From contig NW_019211455.1 in assembly GCF_002443255.2 (NCBI RefSeq), positions 15,842,440 to 15,906,439 on the forward strand: a stretch of 64,000 nt of DNA. The letters run 5' to 3'. The position numbers and the translations under genes are program-made. The notes under the pieces are model-generated. The model had not been told where the DNA came from and did not search any database. It saw nothing but the letters and a program-made list of their open reading frames with translations. Origin of the DNA: Varroa destructor (taxonomy: Eukaryota > Arthropoda > Arachnida > Mesostigmata > Varroidae). Below, one piece after another: positions 47,373 to 60,600 of the stretch (its first letter is position 1; every line of letters starts with the position of its first letter).

Positions 47373-47623
47373 TCAGTTTTCAAGAGACCACTGGATCGTC
47401 CCCCGTTCGTCGTCTATAATCCAGATCACTCGAGGACCCGCATGCTGGCCGAGCAGCGCAAATGTGGGGCGCTGAATACCAGTTGAAGGAGTGGTCAGAA
47501 CGCTCTGAATCGTTCTACTATCGATCCAACGAGAGTCGTACTCGGTCAGCGAGAGCGATGCAGTATCAGGTGTGAATAGCTGCTGCCAGCGATAATCATA
47601 GGTGTAATGGTTTAGTAATGAAC
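47373..47623 (-). other. Candidate terminal exon of an unidentified minus-strand gene
   Basis: The minus-strand frame is open for about 87 codons to a TGA at 47,373-47,375. Taking the acceptor AAAGCAATAG at 47,624 gives 251 bases, entry phase 1, 82 complete codons. The peptide contains SLLNHYTYDYRWQQLF at its start and RVIWIIDDERGTIQWSLEN at its end. Codon choice is even and RNY-biased. The phase fits the candidate exon at 47,805-47,889 through the donor GATTA|GTAGGT. I do not recognise the family. There is no poly(A) hexamer close behind the stop. Confidence 0.32.
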
Positions 47624-47804
47624 CTATTGCTTTTCATTGTCACTTGTTTTAATACTGTTCCGTATTAATGCTGATTTTAACTCACAGAAAATGACGCCCG
47701 AACCTAATCATGAGGCCGAACACCCGGGCCAGTAACGACAACGAAAAGCACACCGTAGGCAACCGTGTACGGTTCAATACGTTTACAACTGCCCCCTCAC
47801 CTAC

Positions 47805-47889
47805 TAATCAGTCCGCTGTCGACGTCATGTTCGCGAAGCAGTTTGTCAAACGCCAAAGAACGAGCTGCTATCCGTTCTGACACACAATA
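47805..47889 (-). other. Candidate internal exon paired with the one at 47,373
   Basis: A strong acceptor, TTATTGATTGCAG, precedes 85 bases that are open only in phase 0. They encode 28 codons (YCVSERIAARSLAFDKLL...) and end at GATTA|GTAGGT. Splicing to 47,623 completes a Ser codon. A second donor, AGTAG|GTGAGG, four bases further would break the frame with the next exon. No homology is recognised. Confidence 0.3.
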
Positions 47890-48497
47890 CTGCAATCAAT
47901 AATATGCTTTCTATTTTATATAGAACAAAAGAACTAGCCTAGGCAATGTTCTTGCAGCAAGAAGGAAGCGTACCGAGTTCATTCGTTGAAACGTACGTGC
48001 ATTGTAAGCTTAACACGCTTAGACTCATAGGAGCCGTATGGAGATGACGGACTTCATAGTAATTCTAAAGGGCCGCGTTAAAGACAAGCAAGACGAGCTT
48101 ATCCATGTTATGTTATATGTGGTTCGCACGCTAGACGATCTCCCCAGGAACTTAGGGGCAAATCTCTAATTCGTTAAAATGACGATTAATGACAACATGA
48201 TAAAGCAGGATAAGGCGCTCATACAAACGCATGGCCGTCAATGACGTTAACGTATCTTATAACGTATAGCCAGTGAAAAAATTACACATTTGCACATACT
48301 TACATAAGGATCTAAACAATCATTGACTGGCGCGTTATTATTGCACGTTGAGAGTCGGCAGGCCGAAAAAAAAGCGAAACGGCACACTCGGTACGATGCT
48401 CGACATAAAATTTTAAATAGCAAAAGGCAAGTAAACCCGCGTACGGGTTGCCGAACCATCATATCAGCAATAGCAGCGGTGGATCGACGATGCATCT

Positions 48498-48686
48498 CTA
48501 TTCGTTCACCGTTGGCTTAGTGAGGCGTCCCAAATATCGAACGAAGGACCGAAGAATCATGCGGTAAATAAACTCAGCACCCGATCCAATCCGGGCCAAT
48601 GATTGTAACGACGACAAATGACCAAAGGCCGCCGTGTAAAACAGGCGAAAAAGCAGGCTGGCAGAGCCAGTCAGTAATAGGCAACG
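48498..48686 (-). other. Candidate exon with hydrophobic segment
   Basis: Begins right after a very good acceptor, CTATTTTTCCACAG, and is open in phase 0 for 62 codons to a TAG. A possible donor ACG|GTGAAC at 48,509 would let it join the phase-0 exon at 47,889. The first residues, RCLLLTGSASLLFRLFYTA, are hydrophobic enough for a membrane helix. A plus-strand frame (48,323-48,520) overlaps its end. Identity unknown. Confidence 0.22.
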
Positions 48687-48729
48687 CTGTGGAAAAATAG
48701 CGAGGCGCTTGTTGTCCTATTTATCTTAT

Positions 48730-49259
48730 TCATATATATATATATATATAGAGCGAGTACGATGCCGCGGTCCTGAACAGCCACGAGTTTTTTGGCTCAG
48801 CCGCACCCAACAGTCGCTCAACAGCCAGGCCAGCATGTCAGGACGACGTAGCCAATAGAAGTCGAGGAGAGTGATGGCGCCGGCGATAAAATTAGGATCA
48901 GCTACGCTAAAAATGACTCCGGTAGCCGTAACTAAAAATCACGCAATGGAACAACGGTTCGTGTTGATTGCGCTCGGGACCATCTGTATCGTTTTTGCCA
49001 GACCGTCAAATTGCCGCTCCACAATGTGCCCAAGGTACAACACGTAACAGAGGAACAAAGTAATCGATGTTTCTTTAATAAGATGTCCGCTGATTTTTTG
49101 CTCTTCATTTTCGTTGTGTACTTTCTCACTTTTCGTTTCTACTGTTATTATTGCGTGTTTCTCCGCTCAGAGACAGGTTGTCGTAGCGGGTAGCAATGCG
49201 CAAATAGCCGTCCCAGCGAAATTTTCGTTGATCACAATGGACTCAGCAGGGTCCGGTTG
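48730..49259 (-). other. Single minus-strand frame kept open except for two TGA codons
   Basis: From 49,259 down to 48,730 one reading frame continues for about 175 codons, broken only by TGA at 49,167-49,169 and 48,939-48,941. The product alternates charged stretches with hydrophobic ones such as ITLFLCYVLYLGHIV. Explanations: short introns spanning the TGAs (GACG|GTCTGG to TTTTTAG would remove the second one as a 72-base intron), an inactivated gene, or chance. Confidence 0.18.
48732..48750. repeat. (AT)n microsatellite
   Basis: About nine AT units, at the end of the open minus-strand frame described above. Confidence 0.9.
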
Positions 49260-49395
49260 TTAAAGTTAAACGAGGCGGACCGATACGAGTACACAGGGAA
49301 GAAACAACGGTGAGCATTGAAAGGCAAAAGTGAGTGTTCATCGCTCTGGGTAACCTACACACGATGATCCTCACCGTCAAACGAGTGAAGACGTC

Positions 49396-49437
49396 ATTTT
49401 ATATCGTAACTTATTAAATAAAGTTACGATATAAAAT
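49396..49437. repeat. Perfect inverted repeat (17-bp arms, 8-base loop)
   Basis: ATTTTATATCGTAACTT, loop ATTAAATA, then the exact complement. It is AT-rich and lies about 55 bases from a (TA)n run at 49,493-49,512. No gene context. Confidence 0.95.
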
Positions 49438-49492
49438 AAGTATAAAAGGGTCGAGGTTTTTATGAACAACGGGATGCAGCGGCCAGCTTCAG

Positions 49493-49512
49493 TATATATA
49501 TATATATATATA
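49493..49512. repeat. (TA)n microsatellite
   Basis: Ten TA units, close to the 17-bp-arm inverted repeat at 49,396. Confidence 0.9.
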
Positions 49513-52500
49513 ATCAAAATGTTATACTTAGAGAACTCAAATGGATGAATTATGCAACATACGGCGGCGTGGCGATAAAAATTTGGGCAAATTTCACACA
49601 ACTAGCAGACAGGCTTAACAAACTGGTAGCGGTGATTATCGATGCGATCATTTGCGTTAAGTTTCATATTTAATTTCTTTTCCCATAATTAAATTTCACA
49701 TAGTTCGTATAAGTTCGCTGAACGTCTGCGATTCGATCATGCCACACGATCAGTCTAGTCCAGCTATCTGATTGCAGTCTTCAGCGTTTAAATGTCCCCG
49801 CCGGCTTACCGAATAGAAGAAACTGAAATCTTTGACCTTCAAAAAGGCATCAATGAAACTTACTTATACGAATACACGCACACCAAGTGAAACCAAAAAA
49901 CGCTTATGAGACACGGATGGCTCGGAAAGCTGCATTGCTGACCCTTTTGGCTCGAATAACTTTTGCTGTTCTACAATAGTGATGCTAGAACAAGAGGATC
50001 GCACGGGCAAAATGATTGGCCCGTTTTAGATGCGGGCATCGCTTGTAACACTTAAGGGAATTAGCTAAAAAAGAACGGGCCATCTAGCAACTACTTAATC
50101 CGTTCGAACTGTTGAAGGGGCTCATTACGGAGTGATTCAAACGATGAACGCTTGGGTAAATTGTAATTGGGGAACGAAGTAAGATCTCTTTTATTAATAG
50201 CGCATATTTACAGTAATGTAAACTGGTTTTTCCTGCTGTAGATTCGCAAATACAACATCAATGAACCATAGTTATATCGAACCTGCCTGCATAACATGGG
50301 CTTGTGCAGGCAGATGCCATCTACTAGGAAGGAGTACTATATAGTGCCTGTGGGCCAGATACACTTTTAGGTTTACATTGCTGTGTTCTCCTAAACCTAA
50401 GGCTGCGAATTGGAAGTTAACGGTTGGAAAGTAACGAATCTGCGCGCCATACGGCGTCAACGAATATTCGCATACAAGTTCTCGATGTATGCGGGGATAT
50501 GAGCGTCTGCGATGATAAGCTTTTTATGAGGATGATCACCGATATATTATACGATGTTTACATTTGCCTATTGCCTTTTGAATTATAAACTAGAAAGTGT
50601 GCCATTCATATAAATTGCAGCAGACCCTTTAAACCCAGTTTATTATTGGACGCAACGGCAGATTCTAAGGTTCTTGAGACTTTACGGGTAATACTACAAG
50701 CATGTTCATTGTGTACCCTTTGTTTTCCGAACCCGTAAAGGGCCCTAGCAGTCTTCCATTGACGCATTGTATTTGTCCGTATGAGGATATATCCATAACA
50801 TTCAATTAAACGATTGGAGCTCGGACGTCGCCTGCGTCTCCTCTACTCAACCGCCGACTTTAAACAGTCGACTCATAGTAGCCGCCGACAATACTGATTA
50901 ATTCGCTGGATCGTTCTGATATTATTCGTTCTGAAACTAGATAAATCTTATTTATACCTCGCGATTCGGCTCGATGCCCGTGATAGCTGCGGTGGCAGCT
51001 AGCCGGGGCAGCGTGAAAGATGTTTGCTATTTTATTATGGTATTTTCGAACGGAAGCGAGAAACGCAGGGAGCGACCGGGCTTGATAGGGGTCGTTGTTT
51101 TAAAAAAGATAGCGTTCTGTTTAATACAAAGACGTCGCAAGGCTGTAGTGGACGGCAATCTCTCAAAAATCTGATCGACTAGCATTAAAGTACACTATAA
51201 AGCATTTCGAAGACTTCTTCAAATGCAGATTTAGCAATGACATGTTGGAGCTAGATGCCTAAACTGAAGAGTGAGAATTCATGCTAGTGTGTACAAATAT
51301 GTAATTGATTTTATTGTGTGTTCTGTACCAGGATACACCGATGGGTGTCCTATTCGAGTCGGCCTATTCGAGATTCATCTGAAATTTATTTGCACGTAGT
51401 ACCACGTGTTTCTTTCTGGACACGCTTATTAAGTTTTTATAAGTCGAAAGTAAGCAACAATTACATCGACAAAATTAAAGTTAATGGATAACAGGTTATG
51501 CAATATATAATAGTCGTATCTTCGCCATATTGAGCATAAATCCACCCGCATCTCTCTGGCTGTTTTCGCACCTCTCCGATATAGCTGACGCTACCTTTTC
51601 AGTGTTCATTTATTGAGGTGCAGGTACCGCTTCTTTTCAATATGCACCAGCGCTTACGTCACCTCCTGACGTCGTGTTAGCTGGCTATCAGCCGGCTGGA
51701 GGGCCGGTCTTAATCTCTTCCCGTTTCAATATATAGCCGAAAAATGCAAATAGATGCGATGCAAGCCTGTAAGACGGTCCCATCTTCCCTCTATGCTCAT
51801 TGCTGATACTGTTTATTCCTTAGTCTACATAGACGTGACCGATATAAAAGCCTTGCACTTCATTAGGGTGGGGGGAATGACGCCATGTATATTTGCGTAT
51901 CTGCCTTTCCACAGCGGACGAAGCAAACCTAACACGGTCATCGTGCAGATCGCCTGAAAACAGTACACTTCTTTTAGTCGCGACCACCGTAATAAATTGT
52001 AATAATAAGAACATCAATAATAAAGGCTTCACCTCGAAGCACCTGCTTCATGGCTACATCAACAACGTCAGCACGCACCCTGGTGACCATTAGTTTTTAT
52101 AGTTACTATTATTAGTATTTGCGAGCTATCGTCTTAGCAGCCTTTGGCGTTGGTATGGCCGCGGATAGTGCTTGCTTATGGCGGTCCAGCTGAGATAGGT
52201 GGCGCTAGCTGGCGCGGTCTTGTTTTAAATTGGTGAAATGTACAACGAAGCGGCAAAGTACAATATGTCTATTAAGAGCATCGAGCTCTATGTATATTTA
52301 CACTCTTCGAGGTACAGATTGAAAAGCAGGTGGATCGTTGGAGGCGTCAGTAATTTGTAGGAGATATCGATGGTGCCGCATCGGCAGCGGTCGCCATCCC
52401 GGATACACAACTGGCGCCCTGAACTTGCCGGCACCATAAATCTCTTGCCTGTGTTAAACGCTAACGGCGTCGCTGCTGCGGGTGCCTTTGGTACCGTCAG

Positions 52501-53431
52501 CTGCTGCCCAAAAAAGACGGCAGCCGTAGCAGGCACTTCTGTTACGCAGTTAGAGTCATTAGATAGCGAGAGGGTGTGATTGACTGTTTTTACTGATACT
52601 GTTGTAGGCGGAATCTTTCCAAGTGGCGTTACTCAGCGAGACTATGAGTAGTCGAAAATACGAAATCAACTTTTCCATGGCTAGATTCATTTCCAGTACT
52701 GAATCACATTGTGTCAACATAGAGCTGTTTGTTACCTTTGCTTATTCTCACCTCAGAACAAGCAGGTTGGCACCTAACGAAGTCCTAGAACTTTCTCAGT
52801 TCTAGCGACAGGTTATGTAGGGCTCGAACGATTTCCGTTAACCTATCGATTCAATGGCTTGTTTGAATGCAGGCCAAAGGTTCGTCTAGTTCCTATCTTC
52901 GTGCAGCTAACACGGACTACGTACAATGGCACAACGTTAACAATAGTAAGTGCTCTTTATATGGATAGATTAACACAGTGAAATAATTCAAAACTAACAT
53001 TTGTTGTAGCCAATAAATCGTGCTAATCGCTTGCAAAGGACAGACGTAGTTATCTAGCTACCGAACAAATTCAGCGATTTATCAGCTTCTGAATCCGATC
53101 AATCCAGTCGATCCCTTGTCCACATCGTCGGATACCTGTCACCCTAGCATCGATATGAAAAGGACGTCATGTGTTTGTTGGTTCCACGTCACTCGTTGTC
53201 TGGCTTGTTTCCGTGACGGTCCCGCCACAGAACCTTCGTCCATCTATGTCGTCGTTTTTGTTTTTAATGCTACTTTTATTTTCGGCTTCTCTCGCGTCTG
53301 TCCACCGATTACAGCCAAACCGTGCGGTGGGCGTCGTACACACGACGGATAGATGAAACAAACAGAGCTCATTCTATAGCGAGCGAGAGAATTGTCCGTC
53401 GTGACCTGTTTATATCTTCCTTCATGAGGGG

Positions 53432-53451
53432 GGTTGGTTGGTTGGTTGGTT
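53432..53451. repeat. (GGTT)5 microsatellite
   Basis: Five GGTT units preceded by a run of Gs. It is the complementary motif to the CCAA repeat at 39,963. Confidence 0.9.
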
Positions 53452-56400
53452 GCTTGAAAAGAAGACAATGGATTCAGCGAAGCCGCGTACGTTTGCCGCC
53501 CCATGTTATTATTACCACCAATCTTAACTGATTGGCCCTCCTCAAGAGGGGTGTACACGCAAGCCACATAGGTGCTGTTGGGGCGTTTGGTGATGGGGTG
53601 AAAATATGAAGATCTTTTTGCCGTTTTTAGCCGAAGAGTAACACAAGAAGAAACAAGTAATCCAGGAAGCCATGTTTAGAGGGGCAGGTCTATGTCAGAC
53701 TAGAACGATAACCAAAAGTGATTATTAATGTTATCGTTATTATTATTGGATTCTGTCTGGAACTATTTTCTCTAGTTGCGCCGTTGAATTGCTCTAGTTC
53801 CTATGAGCAACGAGCGAAGACGAGAATGAACAATCGATTGATAATCGTAGTGACCCCGGAGCGCCTGGACCGGTCAGAAAAACCACCATTTTATAACTAA
53901 GGAGATAGTTAAAAGCTACTTAGCTTATCAGGTTGAACTGATAAAGACGTTGTTCGGATGAATGCTTTCCGTATCGTGATAACGTTGCAGTCTAATTGTA
54001 CGCTGGCACCGGAAGCAACGGAAGAGTGGAAACTGGGATATACCCTAGCCTTAAAACCGAAACATCCCTCTAATCGTACATCTATACTAAACAACAGTTA
54101 AATTAGGGAGCTATCGTTAACTCTGCTGCCTTTCCAGTTTACCACCGACGAAGCACGCCTTTGTAGCCACGTAGCTAGACTCCGTGCCCGTCATACCATC
54201 GTACTAGTAAGTATAAATGTATGTATAACAGTATAGTAATACCGCCAACAACAAACGCGGTCCTTCCGTTGTTAAAATCACATGTGTCTTTTAGCCCGTT
54301 ATAATAATTACTAAAAGATTTGGGCAAAGTTTATAAATGTCCGTAAGCGTGCAAATGATTTATCATACGCCCGCTCGCTCACGACAGGAACGTATTCAGT
54401 ATGCTAGCAATCACTGTCCTGACCACACATTTCAAGCAGGTATGTTAAGGACAACTAGTAAAACTTCGACTTCTCAGTCGAAGAAAGACACTGCGCGCGG
54501 AAGAAGCGTCAGAAATAGATAGTCAGTGCCTTATGCGATCCGTCCAGTTCATACGTTTAGACGATGAATGAAAGCATGACATGCCAAACAACATGCAAGA
54601 GACGACCGGATCCCAGGATCTATAATAACGGGTACATATAACAATACGGGTCTCACTCTTTGGACCGGAATCCGTGGAGTTGAAGTGTTGCCCGAGGCCT
54701 TCGATCGGTGCTTAAAATGGATCCTCAGACTGTTTCCGAAAGGTTTTCGAGCATCTAAAATACGTACGAGAATCAAGTCTGTCGTCATGAAATAAACGTG
54801 CCTGGACTGTTTCGGAATCGAAACGTTCCGTACTAAGTATATTATTTAGCACAACTAGGTCTAGAATTGTTTTGTACGGGCTTGACAAACGATATATTAA
54901 TCCTGATACGCTTCCACAATTCAAACATGATAGTTGCGTTTCTGGAAAATTACATTGTATCAATGTCGTTTGCTCATATTATGTCAAAATATTAATTCCA
55001 GGTATACGAGCGTGTATTACATTGATAACTAGCAATCGCTGGGTGCCGCCATTAGTCCCCACCACACCGTGTTAACTTTTTAACGTATAATCGGCATCCT
55101 CCGTTCAGAATATCTACTTCAGCTATCAGAGCATGAACCTGACCTTTGCTCATCCAGGACTTTGGTTGGTCCTAAAAAAGGGGTATCCTACATAGGCAGA
55201 TATTTTTTAGGATTCTGTCTTTTTGTTCCTAAAAAATAATTCTCCTGAATCCTCTCCGTTCCACCCCTACAACTTTTCGATTTCGAAACGCTTCTGAAAA
55301 CTATCTAAGAAGAAGACGTCCAGAAAAATTGGAATAGAAAATCTACGTTGTTGGTCGATTGATGTGCTGATCATTTTGAATTGTACACCCCTGGCCGTGT
55401 CCATCATGCTCTCCTTTACGATCTACCATGACATTTTTTATTCTTTAGATGATTGTTACGCTGGTTAGCTATGCCTGTCGATATCACGATATAAACCCAA
55501 TGGACACGAAAGTTAGCAAGTGTCTACAACCATTCACACTGAAACTAGTAGCTTCTTGCATATAGGGTAAAATAGGTTTGCGCCTATTCTTTACCCGCGC
55601 TTCGTCTGGCTAGGTGGTTAGTGTCGAGGGTCTAAAGGGTCTTTGGTATTTCTGTCGTTTGTTTTATGACATTGATGTTCGGTAAACTTATATAACTCAA
55701 GAAAGGTCTGAAACGCTGTTTTTCTCATGCGCCAAACAGCTCAGCTCACCATGAAAGCGTCCATGGTCATCTGGACGCAACCATATGTTTATTCCACCAT
55801 CGTGACATTTAATAATTCTAAACAACAATAATTATTATTATGCGATCTATATATGTATATATATGTGTGTGTTTGTGTGTACAAACATGCAGATATACTA
55901 GTATTTCTGGGTCTTTTATGACCCATACAAAGGAATCTGTCGTCGTTAGTATCATCGGAACAGCAACCGCTGTCGCCTTGTTGTCATCAATAGAACTGCA
56001 AAACTCTCTCTAACTGCCGGATCAGTGCTTGGATTAATTAGTAAGTTTTGGCTAAGTTAAATTAACTAAACTTTAGGGAAACAGAAACCATCACTAACAT
56101 TAATAGCAGTAATAAGTGTCCCTTAAATGAGCTTTTCTTACGTATAGTACACAAATGGTATGGCAGCAAATATTCCTTCAGAAAATAGTAGATCAGGCCG
56201 TTCAGTCATAGTCGGAGGAAATAGTTGACGTATATATTACACCGACCAGCAAGAAAGGCAAAAAGACTGTATTTTATCATCGCAGCCAGTTAACAAAGGT
56301 GGAATATTGGGAAGACAGAAATTCGTGTAGGTGTGCTACAGAAACTAGTTTCTACAAGATAACAGAGTCGTCACGAAAGGCGACAGAACGAAGATGGTAC

Positions 56401-57108
56401 GCTTGGCCTGCTATACTTAACACGGTGAGGCGCGAAGTTCGTTCGGTTCTTTGGAGCCTGCGACATCGCTTAATATCGAGACTCACGGCTTCACATTCAC
56501 ACGATTGGTGTTTCACTTCTCAAAGAACTTGTGTCCAATTTTAGCGCGACTACCTATGGGAAACACTTGTTCGTCTTATTATCTGTTAGGCAACGTAATC
56601 GTGAAATGAAGGAAGGTAGAATTTGGAAGCGTTTTTATCTTGCTCTTCTAGTTCTTGTCAAGTAATTGTGCCTGTCGGTCATCAGCCGTTGGTTGTCATG
56701 TCTTTCCATTGTTGAATACTATTATTATTATTATCGCTAAGTACAAAATTCGCGCATCTTGTGGTGCTTTTTTTTCGAACAACATTTAAGTTTCGTCGTC
56801 TAAGCAGACAACAAATACAGGACTCGTATAAGAATCGAGATGGAAGTTGAAATAGTCTCAACATGAAACACGTTCAAACACCTGGGTTTTAGCATTCATC
56901 ACTGTCAGGTATTAAATCGTTATGGTCAGGAACTATGGTAACGACCTGATGCAACAGTTAAACGACTTAAGACTCGTTCTATCTGTTATAGACTATTTTT
57001 TCAAAGAAAATCTCATCAAATTAAACTACACTTAGGTCCCAGCGGCAAACTGCTTAAGCTACGCTTTGTGCCTGGTGCAGGATACACGCTATTTCTCGCT
57101 CTCTCTTT

Positions 57109-57624
57109 ATGTTCACCCAAAGGACGACTTCAGAAACTCCTGCATGTCTTGTCCTAAGCTGCCTGGTCATAAGCAGGACCGCGCCTCTATTTTGCACTAT
57201 GTTCAGCTGTTGCCGTGTTTTGTTGCATAAGTCCATTGTCATTTCATGCTGTTTTCCATCAGTTAGTTGTGCCACGCGACGTCTTGTCTTCATAGTTGTT
57301 TTAGCTAATTCTGCCGATGGTTCTCACGCCTGCATCGTATGTTCAACATCCGCTTTTGCTACGAATTCTGTTCTTGATCTTGTCTCGTACCGTCGCTTAC
57401 GACTGACTCGGCTGGTCGAGCCAATGTCTCGGAAATCAAAATATCTCATTGTTCGTCGTGGTGACCAAAAAACAAATGGTGAGCTATGGTCTAGATTTAA
57501 GCAATTTTTCCCCCGCTTCCAAATCGCACGATATCTGGTCTCCGATTCACTCAGGTATAGCTGCGCGATAAAAAAAAAACCTAGGCAGCGAACCTATTAT
57601 ATTGATTTATTTAGGTTTCTTTGA
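57109..57624 (+). other. Longest open frame outside the thioester gene, unassigned
   Basis: An ATG-initiated frame of 171 codons ending in TGA. The first two thirds are rich in Cys, Ser, Val and Leu; the last third is basic with Arg/Lys clusters. No domain, repeat or signal pattern is recognised. A minus-strand frame at 57,054-57,293 is also open. A rough stop-frequency estimate suggests that a frame of this length is about what chance would give once in a window of this size and GC content. Confidence 0.12.
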
Positions 57625-60600
57625 TTTCTATTCCTATTTCAGCACTTGAGTCGGGTTTCTGCTTACCTACGACGATATCTGCGGCCATGTGCACGAGCTA
57701 TTATTGATTGCGATTTGAAAGACCAGGCGATGTAAGCTTGCGAGCTTGAAAAGCAAAAGCTAAGACATCAAGCTTCAGGCTGAACGTGCTGAGCTGTGCC
57801 AATACATTCGCATAAGGTTCGCCATCGCTGGCCACGACGGTCAGGCAGGACTTAATGGGGTAAAAACTAGCCAGCGGAACTTATTGGGCAGTAATGTAGG
57901 TGATTTATACAAGTATCTGTATCGTAGCTGCGCACAAAACTGTACAAATTCAATGAGAGAGCAAAAATTCATTGCTTATCTTCTTGATATTTCTCCGTAA
58001 TAATGACATATTATGGAAACGAACGGCATTATTATTACCATATGGTATTATTACGTCCGTACATATTATAAGATCAGTTTAAGGCTATTAGTCGAAACAA
58101 AATAGAACAGTATAACATGGCTCGAACTGCTGGCAAATGTATCCCATAAGCGCAGTAGTCTGCTTTTTGATACTGATCTAGGGTGTATTAAAAGCTATAA
58201 TTTTATTGCTTGAGCATGATCAATCATGAATAAAACGCCCACGCACGATATACCGTAAGTGAACTTCGGAAGAGACCTTCAGTCAAACGTACACAATCGG
58301 TACTACCTACTAACCGTTACCAACAACATTTAGTAGACTCTGCTATGGTAAACGTACATTTCGACTAAAGGAACTGTCGGTCATTCTGTCTGCGAATAAA
58401 CAAGCACGACTATAGGCATTTCTGACAAAGGATAACCAGCGTACTACAATCACGCTGAACTGTTACAAGTACCGGCCCAATAGGAACTTATGTATCGTAG
58501 CTTGAAATAGACCATGTTTTGACGGGAGAACGGGGAACACATTCATATTTTCTACTAAATCACCGCTATAGTTGATTTAAATTTCTAGCTGCGGCAGCTG
58601 ACGATAACCATGACGGGTGGGGTGACCGAAATAGTTAGACCTTTTCTTAGAATCATTTTTTTCTAGAATCTTAAACAGAATGTCGCGGCATTGATGCAGA
58701 TGTTTGTCACTCTAATGATGATACTTTTCTATTAGGAAGAAAGATCTCTAATATAGTGTCACACAAGTAATTCATTTGCTACGTCTAAATGTATCTAAAA
58801 TCTAATCTAAATGGAATGCACCTTGTAATTATCCAGTAATAATCCATTATGCCTTGCTTGCACAGACAGATCTTCATATGATACTTTCTTTGGTGGTACT
58901 TTATCAGTTAGAGTTCCAATACAGTACAGGACCTCCATCGTTAAATAGCTTATTATTGCAACCTATACAACAAAACATTGTATATATTGTTTACTCTGTT
59001 TGGCTACTTTTTCCATATACGATCAAGTCAATAAAACATTAGAGACTTTCTCGTTGGCGGTTCATTGAGATTTCATAACATTGTTGGTTGCAATGGAAAA
59101 CAAATTACGAGGGATCGTGTTAAGTCACGGCACGACGGACGACAGATCGTTAGACCCGCGTTTACTAGACTGGAGTGCGACTTTCAGCAAAAAACAACAG
59201 ATATCTTTACTCAAACCAAAATTTTATATTATAATTGCTAGTTACTGTGAAGTGGCGACGCTTCACAATACCCCTTCGAGTTCAGATACATGATTTCCAT
59301 CACTGTGAAATACTAAGCTCCGAGTTATCAGTCGTCGTTAACAGTTGCACTGATTTGGTCTCGTCCTTCTTTGCCCTTTTATCGGGACTCCAGGTGCTAC
59401 TCATATTCATTGCCCTTTCAATATTTAGTTCTATAGTAGGCTCGGGCGACAACTCGTTATCGTTACACCTCTATGGTATAATTTATATACTTATGCGTAA
59501 TAAATCTAGGCGTTCGATCCTGAAGGGGTTAGCTTTCATTTACACTGAGCGCTCTCCCTAACGAAGCATCTTCGTCTTCTAACTAGTCTACAATAGTAAT
59601 AGCAGATATCACCAGCAACACGAGTGGTACGGCTGTGTATCTTTCCATCGTTTCTCTCGTAGCACCTCAACCCTTAGCGATCTATCAGACATTTATTTAG
59701 CTCAGGGCTACCAATTGTGTCCAGCTGTCACAATCTCATTGTTTTCCTTACGTCAAAGCCGCGTCGAGTCAATAGAATGTCCTTTTCCCGCCATAGCGAT
59801 CATGCTAGAGAGATGACAAGCAGAGTTTTCCCGCTTCGCTACTTCGCCACTGACGCATTGAGCCACTGTAGCACTTAGTTATCAGGCAACGAGCAGTGTC
59901 TTCCCACGCGCTCTGATTCCGCCCGTTAACATTGCCTATACACCTGTATCGTTCTTGTCGCTGCCATTCTCTAGTGCCTAGTGTTTGTGTCGGGTGTCTG
60001 TTATTGTGCGACGCTATGACAGCTCTGAACGTTTGCTTCTTATTGCTACTGCGGCTGCTGCTCTTTGAATCGGCGGCAGTCAAGCCATCAAGGGCAGCCG
60101 CACTAGTTGTTGACGATCATGCTGCATGTGTGTACATGCATGTATGTACATACGCAATAGTAGTACAACAGGCGACAGGGCAGGCGGACCTGGAGCGTCT
60201 ATGAAGAAAAAAACAACGCGATATGAAATACTTGTCGTCGGTGTTGTCTGGGTCGCTGGGCGGGCTGAGCGATATGCTAGTGTCCGTTGGTGTGGTTTTA
60301 GCTGATACACATTATACATATTCCTCTAGTTGTAATCCTGATGACGAACGGGTTGGTCAGTAAGAACGGTGGGAACGAGCGATGGTGACGGCCGTGCGTG
60401 CCCTTTAACGGATCACCAATAACCGTCAACTAACATACAGCAGGCCGGTCAGGATTGCTGCAATGCCCCCTCCCGCGCACGTCTGCTGTAGCCAAATATG
60501 TAGGGCGATCTGTTGTTTCCGGTACTGCCGCCCGCGCTGTGGACAAGAACGCGCCAGTATATGCGCAGAACGCGCCACCAGACATACTGCAGCCGATAAC

